Origin: a virus
Length of the DNA stretch: 64,000 bases
Strand: one strand, 5' to 3'
IMG/VR virus record: IMGVR_UViG_3300009149_000022
Location: 1-64,000 of that record
Part shown: positions 1 to 8,353 of the stretch, in pieces
How positions within the stretch are numbered: the stretch's first letter is position 1
Layout of the letters: every line of letters begins with the position of its first letter
The notes under the pieces: generated by a model
Databases searched by the model: none
What the model was told of the DNA's origin: nothing
The model's input: the letters and a program-made list of their open reading frames with translations, nothing else
Made by a program: the position numbers and the translations under genes

Positions 1-2
1 GA

Positions 3-190
3 ATCCAAGGAGCAACAGGTCCACAAGGAATACAGGGAATACAAGGTGCAACAGGATCAACAGGTCCACAAGGAATCCAAGGAGCAACAGGTCTACAAGG
101 AATCCAAGGAGCAACAGGACCACAAGGAATCCAAGGAGCAACAGGACCACAAGGAATCCAAGGAGCTACAGGATTACAAGGTGCTACAGG
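3..190 (+). repeat. Tandem collagen-coding DNA repeats, block 1
   Basis: Near-identical 9-nt-multiple units (for example ggaatccaaggagcaaca) repeat head to tail and encode GIQGAT/GPQ triplets. The array continues beyond the left window edge. Near-identity at DNA level implies recent expansion or recombination. Confidence 0.85.
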
Positions 191-2072
191 ACCTGGTGCA
201 GTAGGTACTAGTGAATATTACGAAACTGTATGGGCAGAAGAAAATGGTAACTTGAGTAATAACAGTAGAGAGTGGAGCTTCGGTAACGGTGCAGAGGGAG
301 ATGCTAATATAACTGCAATGTATCCAGCAGAAATAACTAAAGCGTTTATATCATCCGAAACTGCTGGTACTAGTGTAACAATTGATATACTAATAAATAA
401 TGTCTCAGCAGGAACTGCATCGTTTACTGGAGATGGGATATTTATATTTCCTTCTCCAATTACAGTATTAGAAGGTGATGAGATTGGATTTGAAACAAAT
501 ACAGTTGTTGGTATATATGCAGATTGTAGAGTAGGTATTGCGCTAATGCGAGAAGTAGAAGGTGTTAGAGGTGCTACAGGACCACAAGGAATTCAAGGTG
601 CTACAGGACTACAAGGTGCTACAGGACCACAAGGAATTCAAGGTGCTACAGGACTACAAGGTGCTACTGGACCACAAGGAATTCAAGGTGAACCGGGTGA
701 TAGGGTTCTTTTTTATAGAGCAATTTCATCATCTACCCAAAATTTGAATGTAAATGGTGTTCAACTATTCCCTTTTGGTATCGAAGAAATTAATGAAGAT
801 TCTTCTTTTTTTACCACAACAACAAATGGTGTAATTATAGAAAAAGATGCTTCTGCTGTTCTTAGGGTTGTTATTGTTGCCCAAGATATTTCAGGAACAA
901 ATTCAAGATTGCAAGTTTCTTGTAAATTTAGATTAGACGGGGTTGCAATTGGCACACAAGATTTTCAAATGTATTTAAGAGACGCAGGCAATAATTTAAT
1001 AAGTTCTATGAAAAACGATTTATATGTTCCAGCAATATCAGCTGGTTCAGAAATAACAGTAGAAGTAGAAAAAATAGCAGGGGCTTTAGGTGGTAATACT
1101 CAAGCAAGAATTGCAGATACTTTTCTTAGAATAGAACTTTATGATAAGGTAGTAGGAGATGTACCTAATATAATAGTTCCTACTAATGGTGAATTAATAG
1201 AGTTTGAAAATGGTATAAGTGGTAGTTATCAAGCATTTGCAGTAGATAACCCACTAACTTGGCAAATTTCACCTGGTGTTACTGGGGTATCTATAAATTC
1301 TGGTGGTTTGATTGAATATGACGGTACTAGTAACGTAAGTAGTAATACAGTAACATTATCAGCTATAAATGCATTAGGTCAAGATGATATAACTATTAAT
1401 ATTGATATTATATCAAACCCATTCGAATTAACTGGATATTCAGGACATTGGAGAGCACAAGATTTATCACTTTCAGATGGTCAATCTATATCATCTTTAG
1501 ATGATATTTCAGGTAATAGTAATAACCTTAGTAACAATGTTGTAGTTGAGCAACCAATTTATAGTGTTAATAATAACGGTACCAGTTCGATAACTTTTGA
1601 TGGTATTAATGATAATTTGTTCAATGATTCAATATTCATACCAAGTACCACACAATGTATGATTTTAGTTGCAAATACCACAGATAGTAATAATGTAATG
1701 TTTTCATTTGGTGATGGTAATAATAGAGGAACAATGTCAATAGATAATCAAAATGATTACAGAGGTAGTTTTAATGGTACTTTGAATAGTGGAAATGATA
1801 TAGCAGGAACTTTTAATGATGGTAATAATCATTTATTCGTTTTATATCATACCGGAACGACTATCTTTTTAAGAGCAGATGGAACATTAACTAATAATTA
1901 CTTACAGGCAACTTCCGGTATCAATATTACAAATTTCACACTAGGTTCTGCCGCAAATAGTACTGATTTTATGCAAGTAAATATAAAAGAAGCTGTTATA
2001 TATACAACGGTACCCTCATTGACCGAAATACAAACAATAGAAAATTTATTACTAACAAAGTATGGAATATAA
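3..2072 (+). CDS. Collagen-like tail fibre / receptor-binding protein, 5' partial
   Basis: The reading frame is open from the first bases of the window, so the true start lies upstream; the first in-frame start codon visible is a TTG at 252, which is internal. The N-terminal part and a second block near 571-694 consist of Gly-X-Y triplets of the type GATGPQGIQ, i.e. collagen-like trimerising repeats. Between and after them are beta-rich segments, and the last ~210 residues (about 1420-2072) look like a concanavalin/LamG-type sandwich domain (SGHWRAQDLS start, ITFDGINDN, FTLGSAAN), common at tips of phage fibres. Inferred role: distal tail or head fibre that contacts the host surface. The next gene overlaps its 3' end by 11 nt. 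The family assignment is by domain style, not by a named homologue. Confidence 0.8.
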   Translation: MQGATGPQGIQGIQGATGSTGPQGIQGATGLQGIQGATGPQGIQGATGPQGIQGATGLQGATGPGAVGTSEYYETVWAEENGNLSNNSREWSFGNGAEGDANITAMYPAEITKAFISSETAGTSVTIDILINNVSAGTASFTGDGIFIFPSPITVLEGDEIGFETNTVVGIYADCRVGIALMREVEGVRGATGPQGIQGATGLQGATGPQGIQGATGLQGATGPQGIQGEPGDRVLFYRAISSSTQNLNVNGVQLFPFGIEEINEDSSFFTTTTNGVIIEKDASAVLRVVIVAQDISGTNSRLQVSCKFRLDGVAIGTQDFQMYLRDAGNNLISSMKNDLYVPAISAGSEITVEVEKIAGALGGNTQARIADTFLRIELYDKVVGDVPNIIVPTNGELIEFENGISGSYQAFAVDNPLTWQISPGVTGVSINSGGLIEYDGTSNVSSNTVTLSAINALGQDDITINIDIISNPFELTGYSGHWRAQDLSLSDGQSISSLDDISGNSNNLSNNVVVEQPIYSVNNNGTSSITFDGINDNLFNDSIFIPSTTQCMILVANTTDSNNVMFSFGDGNNRGTMSIDNQNDYRGSFNGTLNSGNDIAGTFNDGNNHLFVLYHTGTTIFLRADGTLTNNYLQATSGINITNFTLGSAANSTDFMQVNIKEAVIYTTVPSLTEIQTIENLLLTKYGI
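571..694 (+). repeat. Tandem collagen-coding DNA repeats, block 2
   Basis: Three near-identical 36-nt units (ggtgctacaggaccacaa followed by ggaattcaa and a variant) encode GATGPQGIQ/GATGLQ triplets inside the same fibre gene, separated from block 1 by a globular domain of about 120 codons. Confidence 0.85.
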
Positions 2073-3024
2073 AAAATATCTAATTTTCGAAAACCTTGAA
2101 AACTGCCAAAATTATTTGTTTAATTTAAACAGCAATCTACACAATTTAGGTGTTATTGATATTAAAGACTCTTGGGATATACCTAGAAAAGTTGGTATAA
2201 ACACAAATACTTTTTCTAAAAGGTATTGGATATATTCACCTAAAGAAGAATATATTACACTAGGTGATAGGTCATTAGTTTCAGAAATGATAGATTCACC
2301 TATTCCTAGTGATTTAACTGAAAATATTTTCAAAATATACAATTTCGTGAATGGGGATGCTGATAATAGAATAGATAATTATTTTCGTGATCCTATTTCA
2401 TTAGAATATAAAAAAGATGTTAATATACGGTTCCCAACAGAAGAAATCTTTGATGTTTATGGTAATCTAATAACTATTAATTACTATGAATCTGTCAATA
2501 TTGACATAAACCCTTTGGGTATTAAAACAACAACATATATCAATAAAATTTTGACGGTTTCTGTAAATTACGTATACGGTGATGACGGTTATTTGAATTA
2601 TAGGGATATAACAAGAGAATGGTATTTACTAGATGATACAATTGGGTGTAGTATTACAAAGAGAAAATTTTATACTAATAATCAAGCCAAGAAAGCGGGT
2701 GAAAGAAGGAGAAAAAACATACAGAATATATTAGAGACAAAAGTAGGTACTGCACTTTTTTTAAAAAAAGGATCACCATTAGTTGGTGGCGATGGTACTT
2801 TTAATACGGTTGCAGAAGCAGATACTTATGGAAAACCTCTATTAAATGCACTATCTATATATTTTAATAAGTATATTACAAACAACGAACACGATTTACT
2901 ATTGAATGAAATATCTAATATTGACGAAACGACATACGACTGGGTATTAGAAATTGACCCATTTACAAATAAAACAATAAAACAATTATCATATGATATA
3001 ATTCAAGATTCTATATTATTGTAA
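2062..3024 (+). CDS. Conserved-looking protein of unknown function downstream of tail fibre
   Basis: 320 aa, starting inside the last codons of the fibre gene (11-nt overlap), so the two are probably translationally coupled. No family is recognised. The protein is Asn/Tyr/Ile-rich without membrane segments. It has a basic stretch near residue 210 (KKAGERRRKN) and a Gly-rich loop (SPLVGGDGTF) near 240. Tight coupling to a fibre gene suggests a fibre-associated or virion protein, or a fibre chaperone; this is inference from position only. A GATTAAATA motif follows its stop codon and probably belongs to the next gene. Confidence 0.75.
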   Translation: MEYKKYLIFENLENCQNYLFNLNSNLHNLGVIDIKDSWDIPRKVGINTNTFSKRYWIYSPKEEYITLGDRSLVSEMIDSPIPSDLTENIFKIYNFVNGDADNRIDNYFRDPISLEYKKDVNIRFPTEEIFDVYGNLITINYYESVNIDINPLGIKTTTYINKILTVSVNYVYGDDGYLNYRDITREWYLLDDTIGCSITKRKFYTNNQAKKAGERRRKNIQNILETKVGTALFLKKGSPLVGGDGTFNTVAEADTYGKPLLNALSIYFNKYITNNEHDLLLNEISNIDETTYDWVLEIDPFTNKTIKQLSYDIIQDSILL

Positions 3025-3026
3025 AC

Positions 3027-3035
3027 GATTAAATA
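3027..3035 (+). promoter_or_regulatory. Late-promoter-like motif GATTAAATA
   Basis: GATTAAATA lies 23 nt before the ATG of the acidic protein, right after the previous stop codon. The same 9-mer recurs before many virion genes in this window on both strands and resembles the T4 late promoter TATAAATA. Confidence 0.5.
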
Positions 3036-3058
3036 ACTTATAAAAAAATTAACTCAAC

Positions 3059-3673
3059 ATGAAAAAAATAACCGAAATTATAAACGAGGCTGAAAAGTCT
3101 AAAAAACAAAAAGAATATCAAGATTTTTTTGATAAAAAGTTGAAAAAATATGGTGTTGAATCCCCCGCTCAATTGTCTGACGAAGATAAGAAAAAGTTCT
3201 TTAACGAAGTAGACAAAGAATGGACGGGTGAAAAGGTAGACGAAAAAATAGTAGAAGATGATTTTGATTCCGAGGCAGACGAAGAATCTGAAATCCTGAA
3301 AGATGACGAAGATGACGAAGATGACGAAGATGACGAAGATGACGATGATGAAGAAGATGAAGAAGATGAAGAACATGACGATGATGAAGAAGATGAAGAT
3401 GACGAAGATGACGATGATGAAGAAGATGACGATGATGAAGAAGAAATTGATGAATCATTGAATGAGGCTGCATCTATGGATAATAAATCAGTAGATAATA
3501 TTGTTAGTGAACTTATAAAATTCAAAAACACACCAGGTGCCTTTGGTCAATTAGTAATGGATATTGTAGAAAGAATATACGACAAAAGTGATGACAAAGA
3601 ACTTACAGTGGCAGTAATTAACAACGCCGTTAAAAACTTATCACAAGTCAGTAAAGAACTTAACAAAAGGTAG
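3059..3673 (+). CDS. Hyper-acidic protein with capsid-targeting-like leader
   Basis: 204 aa. Residues 1-10 (MKKITEIINE) followed by Ala match the T4 capsid-targeting sequence pattern (MKTYQEFIAE then Ala), cut by the prohead protease after Glu10. A mixed-charge segment follows, then residues ~82-128 are almost pure Asp/Glu, encoded by a gatgacgaa-type repeat. A second possible gp21 site, LNE followed by Ala at E136, separates the acidic tract from a normal C-terminal domain (NIVSELIKFKNTPG onward). I infer a protein packaged in the prohead core whose acidic part may be scaffold-like or DNA-mimicking. No named homologue. A strong terminator follows. Confidence 0.8.
   Translation: MKKITEIINEAEKSKKQKEYQDFFDKKLKKYGVESPAQLSDEDKKKFFNEVDKEWTGEKVDEKIVEDDFDSEADEESEILKDDEDDEDDEDDEDDDDEEDEEDEEHDDDEEDEDDEDDDDEEDDDDEEEIDESLNEAASMDNKSVDNIVSELIKFKNTPGAFGQLVMDIVERIYDKSDDKELTVAVINNAVKNLSQVSKELNKR
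3302..3447 (+). repeat. Low-complexity Asp/Glu codon repeat
   Basis: Imperfect 9-nt repeats (gatgacgaa and gatgatgaa forms) encode an unbroken Asp/Glu tract. They create long spurious open frames (poly-Ser, His/Leu-rich) on the opposite strand. Confidence 0.85.
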
Positions 3674-3696
3674 TTCATATAAATAATGTACAACAC

Positions 3697-3729
3697 AAAA
3701 GGAATCTCAAAAAAAAGATTCCTTTTTTT
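3697..3729 (+). terminator. Rho-independent terminator
   Basis: Stem AAAGGAATC / GATTCCTTT with an A-rich loop and a T run, just after the acidic-protein gene and immediately before the next late-promoter-like motif. Confidence 0.85.
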
Positions 3730-3732
3730 GTT

Positions 3733-3741
3733 GATTAAATA
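3733..3741 (+). promoter_or_regulatory. Late-promoter-like motif GATTAAATA
   Basis: Directly follows a terminator and lies 19 nt before the ATG at 3761. The terminator, motif, gene order recurs throughout the window. Confidence 0.55.
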
Positions 3742-3760
3742 ATAAAACAGGTGAATGATT

Positions 3761-4732
3761 ATGAAACACTTATATGAAGGCGGCAAAGCAGTTTCAAATG
3801 TAATGCCAATAAAAGCAGAAGACACAATACCAACACTAAAAGACATAGATAAAAAAATATTAACTAGATTTTTAAAACTTAAAAATAAAGATTGGGCAGC
3901 ATTGGGTTCTACTGGTAAAAAACTACCGGGACAAACTAGTGGTGATATAGATATTGCTATTGATATTAATACTATTGCAAAAAATTATAAAATACCAATT
4001 GATGAGGTTGGTAAAAAAATATTTGATTTATTAGATGCTGCATATCCTAAATTAGATAAAGTTTTTATGAAGGGTTTAGGTATAATTTCAATAGCGTATC
4101 CAGTTAAAGGTAGTAGTGGAAATGTTCAAGTCGATTTAATGTTACAAGACAATATTGATTTTGCTAGATGGATGTTTCACTCACCGGATTTCACTAAACA
4201 AGAATCGGAATTTAAAGGTATTTATAGAACCGAATTATTAAAATCTATTGGTAATGCCGTAACAATTCCTGATATGACAGAATATTGGGAAGATGAATTC
4301 GAAGGTCAATATAAAGGAGAAATCAAGAAATTGGGTAGAATTATGTTAGACCCAAACAATGGTTACAAAAAACAAATAAAGTCGTTTGTAGGTAAAACAG
4401 GTAAACCGGTTAAGACGGGTAAAAGTGAATGGGAAGAATTTATAAGTAAAGACCCGGTAATGATTACAAAATCATTACTTGGTGTTGATGCATCTATAAA
4501 AGATACTAATTCATTCGAAACTGTTTGGAAAGCAATGCAACACAAAAATTTCCCTTGGAAAAAACATATTCCACAAATAGTTTCTTATTTTGTTGATATT
4601 CTAAGTAGAAAGGGGTTACCAATTCCAAGTCAATTAGGAATAAAAGAACAGAATGTAATATCTAAATCTAGTATGAAAAAATTCAAAGAAATCATAAAAT
4701 CAAAAAAATTCAAATCAAATGACATTAACTAA
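3761..4732 (+). CDS. Pol-beta-superfamily nucleotidyltransferase-like protein
   Basis: 323 aa from the ATG at 3761. That start is preferred over the in-frame ATG at 3755 because an AGGTG sequence (3749-3753) is 7 nt upstream of it but only 1 nt from the other. The central part carries the nucleotidyltransferase signature LGSTGKKLPGQTSGDIDIAID-like (Gly-Ser helix start, then D-x-D) near residues 47-67, and a later acidic strand (VQVDLML) that could supply the third carboxylate. This fold transfers NMP to nucleic acid, protein or small molecules; the substrate is unknown. It is first in a run with a ligase-like and a HIGH-type nucleotidyltransferase, so a joint role in RNA repair or nucleotide modification is plausible but unproven. 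Confidence 0.65.
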   Translation: MKHLYEGGKAVSNVMPIKAEDTIPTLKDIDKKILTRFLKLKNKDWAALGSTGKKLPGQTSGDIDIAIDINTIAKNYKIPIDEVGKKIFDLLDAAYPKLDKVFMKGLGIISIAYPVKGSSGNVQVDLMLQDNIDFARWMFHSPDFTKQESEFKGIYRTELLKSIGNAVTIPDMTEYWEDEFEGQYKGEIKKLGRIMLDPNNGYKKQIKSFVGKTGKPVKTGKSEWEEFISKDPVMITKSLLGVDASIKDTNSFETVWKAMQHKNFPWKKHIPQIVSYFVDILSRKGLPIPSQLGIKEQNVISKSSMKKFKEIIKSKKFKSNDIN

Positions 4733-4895
4733 AATAACTCTTATAAGTATATTGTTATTTCTAATAGGTATTGGTATACAAACATTAGAAGTAAATAATG
4801 TTGTAAATAACACATCTTTTTTGTATATTCCTTTATATATTATAAGTATTTTAACAGTTCCTTTGTATTCACTTTATCACAAAATAAAAAAATAA
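4719..4895 (+). CDS. Small membrane protein, 58 aa
   Basis: An ATG at 4719 opens a 58-codon frame overlapping the nucleotidyltransferase gene by 14 nt and ending 1 nt before the next ATG. It encodes two hydrophobic helices (ITLISILLFLIGIG, and LYIPLYIISILTVPL) separated by a polar Asn-rich turn, and ends in a basic tail (HKIKK). This is typical of a small two-span inner-membrane protein. It fills what would otherwise be a gap in a tightly packed operon. Function unknown. Confidence 0.6.
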   Translation: MTLTKITLISILLFLIGIGIQTLEVNNVVNNTSFLYIPLYIISILTVPLYSLYHKIKK

Positions 4896-4896
4896 A

Positions 4897-6099
4897 ATGG
4901 CAGGATTACAACACCTATTTGATATTTACAATAAACAAGGGAAAGAATTCATCACAGATTTATTTAGTAAAGAATTAGTCGTTTCTGAAAAACCCGATGC
5001 GTCAATTTTTTCTGTACAACAAAGGGAAGATGGTACTATCGACTTTTTCAAAAGAGATGATAGACAACCAATTTCTGCATTAGATAGAACGATAATATCA
5101 CTATACGAACCACCTATAGAATATTTCGAAAAGAAAATAGGCAATAAAAAACTACCACATAATCTTAGATTCGGTTTCGAATACTTTCAAAACACAAACC
5201 CCGTGGCCATTTCATATGATCGTTTACCTAAAAATGGACTAGTGTTAACACATATGAAAGAACTAGATAATAAAGGTAAAGTTAAAAAATTTATAGATGA
5301 TCCAAAAACACTAATCAAATGGTCCAAATATTTTGATGTCGAAGAACCTTTTATAATTTTTGATGGAAAACTCAGTGAACTTCAAAAACAACAATTAGAA
5401 GAGTTTTTAAAAACACCATTTGAAGAATTAGTTTCTAAATTTCAAACATCTTCTTTTACGAAATATATTATATCTATATTAAACCCCAAATTAAAGAAAA
5501 CCGCGTTAAACAATACAATAGATAAACCAATAGAAGGTTTAGTATTTAAGTTTAATGATGGTGAATATTTAGCAAAGGTTGTAGACCCCTTGTTTACACA
5601 AATGTCTAGAACCAAAGCAATGGAAAGAAAAGAAAACAATAGTAGTTCAGATGAGTTTGCGTTGGTTTTATACACTTTTATCAATTGGGTAGAAGAACAC
5701 GACATTTTTAAAAACATGATTGCTGATGGTAAAAACGAAGACGAAAAATACGTAGATTTGATGACAAGAACATCAAAAAAATTCATTGATGAAAATAAAA
5801 TCTTTTTAAAGGGATTAAACATAAAAAAACCAGATTTTGCAAAAGCACCAGAATTTGCATTAAATACTAAATTGATAAGGAGTCGAGATGTAATCGACTT
5901 TATTAAAAAAAATAAAGAATACGAAGAAGTTTTTAAAATTTTACTTTCTGGTTTCAAGAAAACTAGAAAGAGAAAAACCAACATGATTGATGATAACTTG
6001 AAAAATCAAATAAATGGTGTTGTTAATCAAATTAAAAACATCACATTAAAAACAAACGAAACATTCCTTTCTTTTAAAGATTGGAAAAAAATGCTATAA
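4897..6099 (+). CDS. Polynucleotide (RNA) ligase-like nucleotidyltransferase
   Basis: 400 aa. A lysine at 32 in the motif EKPDAS resembles ligase motif I (K-x-D-G), the site of AMP attachment. Further on, FEYF (~107), IEGLVFKF (~204, motif IV-like EGxVxK) and YLAKVVDP (~216, motif V-like K-x-x) occur in the order expected for the covalent nucleotidyltransferase superfamily of RNA/DNA ligases. The C-terminal ~180 residues are helical and unassigned. I infer an RNA ligase-like enzyme; the Ala in place of the motif-I Gly is unusual. It sits between a pol-beta-type and a HIGH-type nucleotidyltransferase. Confidence 0.55.
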   Translation: MAGLQHLFDIYNKQGKEFITDLFSKELVVSEKPDASIFSVQQREDGTIDFFKRDDRQPISALDRTIISLYEPPIEYFEKKIGNKKLPHNLRFGFEYFQNTNPVAISYDRLPKNGLVLTHMKELDNKGKVKKFIDDPKTLIKWSKYFDVEEPFIIFDGKLSELQKQQLEEFLKTPFEELVSKFQTSSFTKYIISILNPKLKKTALNNTIDKPIEGLVFKFNDGEYLAKVVDPLFTQMSRTKAMERKENNSSSDEFALVLYTFINWVEEHDIFKNMIADGKNEDEKYVDLMTRTSKKFIDENKIFLKGLNIKKPDFAKAPEFALNTKLIRSRDVIDFIKKNKEYEEVFKILLSGFKKTRKRKTNMIDDNLKNQINGVVNQIKNITLKTNETFLSFKDWKKML

Positions 6100-6120
6100 A
6101 CTAAAAATAATATATATATC

Positions 6121-6369
6121 ATGTCAGAAAATAAAAAAGAAATAAAAGAAAAAGAAGAAATTAAAGTAGTGGATGAAGTAATAATTGAAGAGTCTGTTGT
6201 AGAAAAAAACATAGAAAAGGTTTCTGAATCCAAAGAAAAAAAGTCAAAGAAGTCTAGTAACAAAAAAGAAATAGTTAACTTAACACACGATTTAGTAACA
6301 TATTCAGATGGTAGTACTGAAAAGATAACGACAAGAAAACAACATTCAGATTTAAGAAACAAAAGATAA
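6121..6369 (+). CDS. Small Lys/Glu-rich protein
   Basis: 82 aa with a highly charged N-terminal half (runs of KEIKEKEEIK) that is probably a helix or disordered. The C-terminal segment is more ordinary (NLTHDLVTYSDGSTEKITTRKQHSDLRNKR). It lies between the ligase-like gene and a terminator, so it is probably the last gene of that transcript. No family recognised. A structural or nucleic-acid-binding role is possible given the basic C-terminus. Confidence 0.65.
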   Translation: MSENKKEIKEKEEIKVVDEVIIEESVVEKNIEKVSESKEKKSKKSSNKKEIVNLTHDLVTYSDGSTEKITTRKQHSDLRNKR

Positions 6370-6385
6370 ATTAAAACTTTTAAGG

Positions 6386-6417
6386 AAAAGAGGAATTCAT
6401 AAATGTTCCTCTTTTTT
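6386..6417 (+). terminator. Rho-independent terminator
   Basis: Stem AAAAGAGGAA / TTCCTCTTTT followed by T residues, ending the operon that begins at 3761. Confidence 0.85.
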
Positions 6418-6422
6418 GTTTT

Positions 6423-6431
6423 TATTAAATA
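6423..6431 (+). promoter_or_regulatory. Late-promoter-like motif TATTAAATA
   Basis: Immediately follows the terminator and is 18 nt before the ATG at 6450, the same spacing class as other examples of this motif in the window. Confidence 0.5.
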
Positions 6432-6449
6432 AGAAAACATCTGAACACA

Positions 6450-8315
6450 ATGGCAAATGAAGATTTAACAAGAAAAGATATAATAAGTGAACTTAAAAAC
6501 ATGGAATCAGAAAACGATCAATCTAATTTAGAACCTATTAATGTAATAATAGGCAGATTTACACCATTTACTATTGGACATCTTAGTATGGCCAAAGAAT
6601 TGAAAAAGATCAACGACCTTGATTCGGTGTACATATATATAAGAAGTAAAAGTGGTAAAAACTCTAAATTCAGTGACCGATTAGTCACAAACTATATGAC
6701 AGATGTAGTTCAAAAACAAGATTTAGTAAGAGATGCTTGGTCAATGACAGCATCATTCATACCAATTATAATAAAAGAAACACAACGAAGGGGATATAAC
6801 CCCATTCTCATAGGTGCTGGTGAAGACAGAGCAAAATCATATGAAAATATGGCAAAAAGAATGAAAGATATACAAGTAGATCCAGAATTTAAAATACAAG
6901 AACTTAAAGGTAGGATAACGTCAGCGACCGAAGTTAGACAAGCTATAATGGATGATGACAAGAAAAAGTTTATGAAACTTACACCTAAAGAAATTCATCC
7001 ATACTATAAGCAATTACAAGACGAATTAGAAAAATTGAACACTATGATAGAATCAATAAGCGTCGTTGATATAATGGATGGAATAGACCTTACTGTTGAA
7101 GAAGTTGAAAGTATTTTAGAAAGTAATGATGAAGATTTCTTTTCGCATCCCATTATTGTAGAAAGTATTTTAGAACAAGAAATAGAAAATAAAAAAAATG
7201 AGATGAAATTAAACGAAAAAGAGGAAAGTGTGTTATTAGTAATGCCATCAACCTTGACCGATTTAAAAAACTTCAAAAAATGGTTAGATAATTCTGATTT
7301 CTATGCTGAAGACTACGGTGATTATTTTGTGTTTCAAGAAGAAAATATAGATTCTTTGGAAAAGACTATAGAAAAAGAATTATCTAAAAAGAAAATATCC
7401 GTTAGATATGAAATACAAGAAAGTTTTAAAGAAATTATAGAATCTGTTAAATTATCTAGTGATGCTAAGAAATTCATTAAAGCAATGCAAAAAATTAAAT
7501 TAGATAAAGATTTTGCAAAATCATGGATGCCGGGACACAAATATATTTACACTGATGGTACAAAATATTACTTTATTGATTCTGATGGTGACACTATGGA
7601 ATTGAAAAATACAGAAACTTTAAAACATTTGAAAAAGACTTTTGAAAATGTAAATGAAGATCTTTTCGAAAATCCTGAATTTTTACCTAAAAAGGTACAA
7701 GACCTTATTTATGATATGGGTGATGGTACATATGACTATAGGGATTTGAGAAAGTTACAAAAAAAGTTAGAAAAATTAGGATATACGTTTGATTATGGGT
7801 TAGATGCACAACCATATGATTTAAGAAAAATAGATGAAAACTTAGAAGATATAGATTTAGAAAAAATAGTAGAAATTACTAAATTGTCTATGTCCGTTGC
7901 ACACACAAGTGTTTTTGAAAAGGCTTTACAATTTAGAAAATGTGAAATAACATATGAGGATTTACAAGATAAAACAGAAACAAATGTTGTTTCCTTTTTG
8001 GCTAAATTTAACGAAAGTAAATTATTAGACTTTAAAAACTATATAACTGAAATGACGGTTAGTCCAGAATATGGTGCTAAAATTGATAATGCATTATTAC
8101 TATTAGTGAATAGTAATAAACCTATTGTTTGGGAAGATTTTAAATCTTATATGATTAGAACAGAATTCTTTAAGAAAGAATTTAAACCCTTTTTGATGAT
8201 GCAAGGATTATCTGATTATCAAATTGATAGATTTGTTGAAAACATACTTAGGGTTAAGTATCAACACTATACAAATTATTTCAAGGGTACAATCTCGTTG
8301 GAATATACAAAATAA
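6450..8315 (+). CDS. Multidomain protein with N-terminal nucleotidylyltransferase (NMNAT/cytidylyltransferase-like)
   Basis: 621 aa. Residues ~30-175 form a HIGH-family nucleotidylyltransferase: GRFTPFTIGHLSMAKEL carries the G-x-F-x-P-x-x-x-G-H signature, and ITSATEVRQAI fits the C-terminal (I/S)SxTxxR motif. Known members adenylate NMN or cytidylate small substrates. The remaining ~440 residues are unassigned; a segment near 265-330 may be an alpha/beta domain, and the C-terminus is helical. T4-like phages such as KVP40 are known to carry NMNAT-type enzymes for NAD salvage, so this is a reasonable guess for the N-terminal domain. The large C-terminal extension is unusual. Confidence 0.65.
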   Translation: MANEDLTRKDIISELKNMESENDQSNLEPINVIIGRFTPFTIGHLSMAKELKKINDLDSVYIYIRSKSGKNSKFSDRLVTNYMTDVVQKQDLVRDAWSMTASFIPIIIKETQRRGYNPILIGAGEDRAKSYENMAKRMKDIQVDPEFKIQELKGRITSATEVRQAIMDDDKKKFMKLTPKEIHPYYKQLQDELEKLNTMIESISVVDIMDGIDLTVEEVESILESNDEDFFSHPIIVESILEQEIENKKNEMKLNEKEESVLLVMPSTLTDLKNFKKWLDNSDFYAEDYGDYFVFQEENIDSLEKTIEKELSKKKISVRYEIQESFKEIIESVKLSSDAKKFIKAMQKIKLDKDFAKSWMPGHKYIYTDGTKYYFIDSDGDTMELKNTETLKHLKKTFENVNEDLFENPEFLPKKVQDLIYDMGDGTYDYRDLRKLQKKLEKLGYTFDYGLDAQPYDLRKIDENLEDIDLEKIVEITKLSMSVAHTSVFEKALQFRKCEITYEDLQDKTETNVVSFLAKFNESKLLDFKNYITEMTVSPEYGAKIDNALLLLVNSNKPIVWEDFKSYMIRTEFFKKEFKPFLMMQGLSDYQIDRFVENILRVKYQHYTNYFKGTISLEYTK

Positions 8316-8325
8316 ACAAAAAAAT

Positions 8326-8353
8326 AAAAGGGAATCAAAGGATTCCCTTTTTT
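8326..8353. terminator. Bidirectional terminator between convergent genes
   Basis: Perfect stem GGGAATC / GATTCCC flanked by A and T runs. It serves the + gene ending at 8315 and overlaps the stop codon of the minus-strand glycosyltransferase. Confidence 0.85.

Noticed and set aside
3169-3531. Long minus-strand frames encoding poly-Ser or His/Leu repeats opposite the acidic gene
   Set aside because: Mirror images of the Asp/Glu codon repeat on the + strand; no independent evidence.
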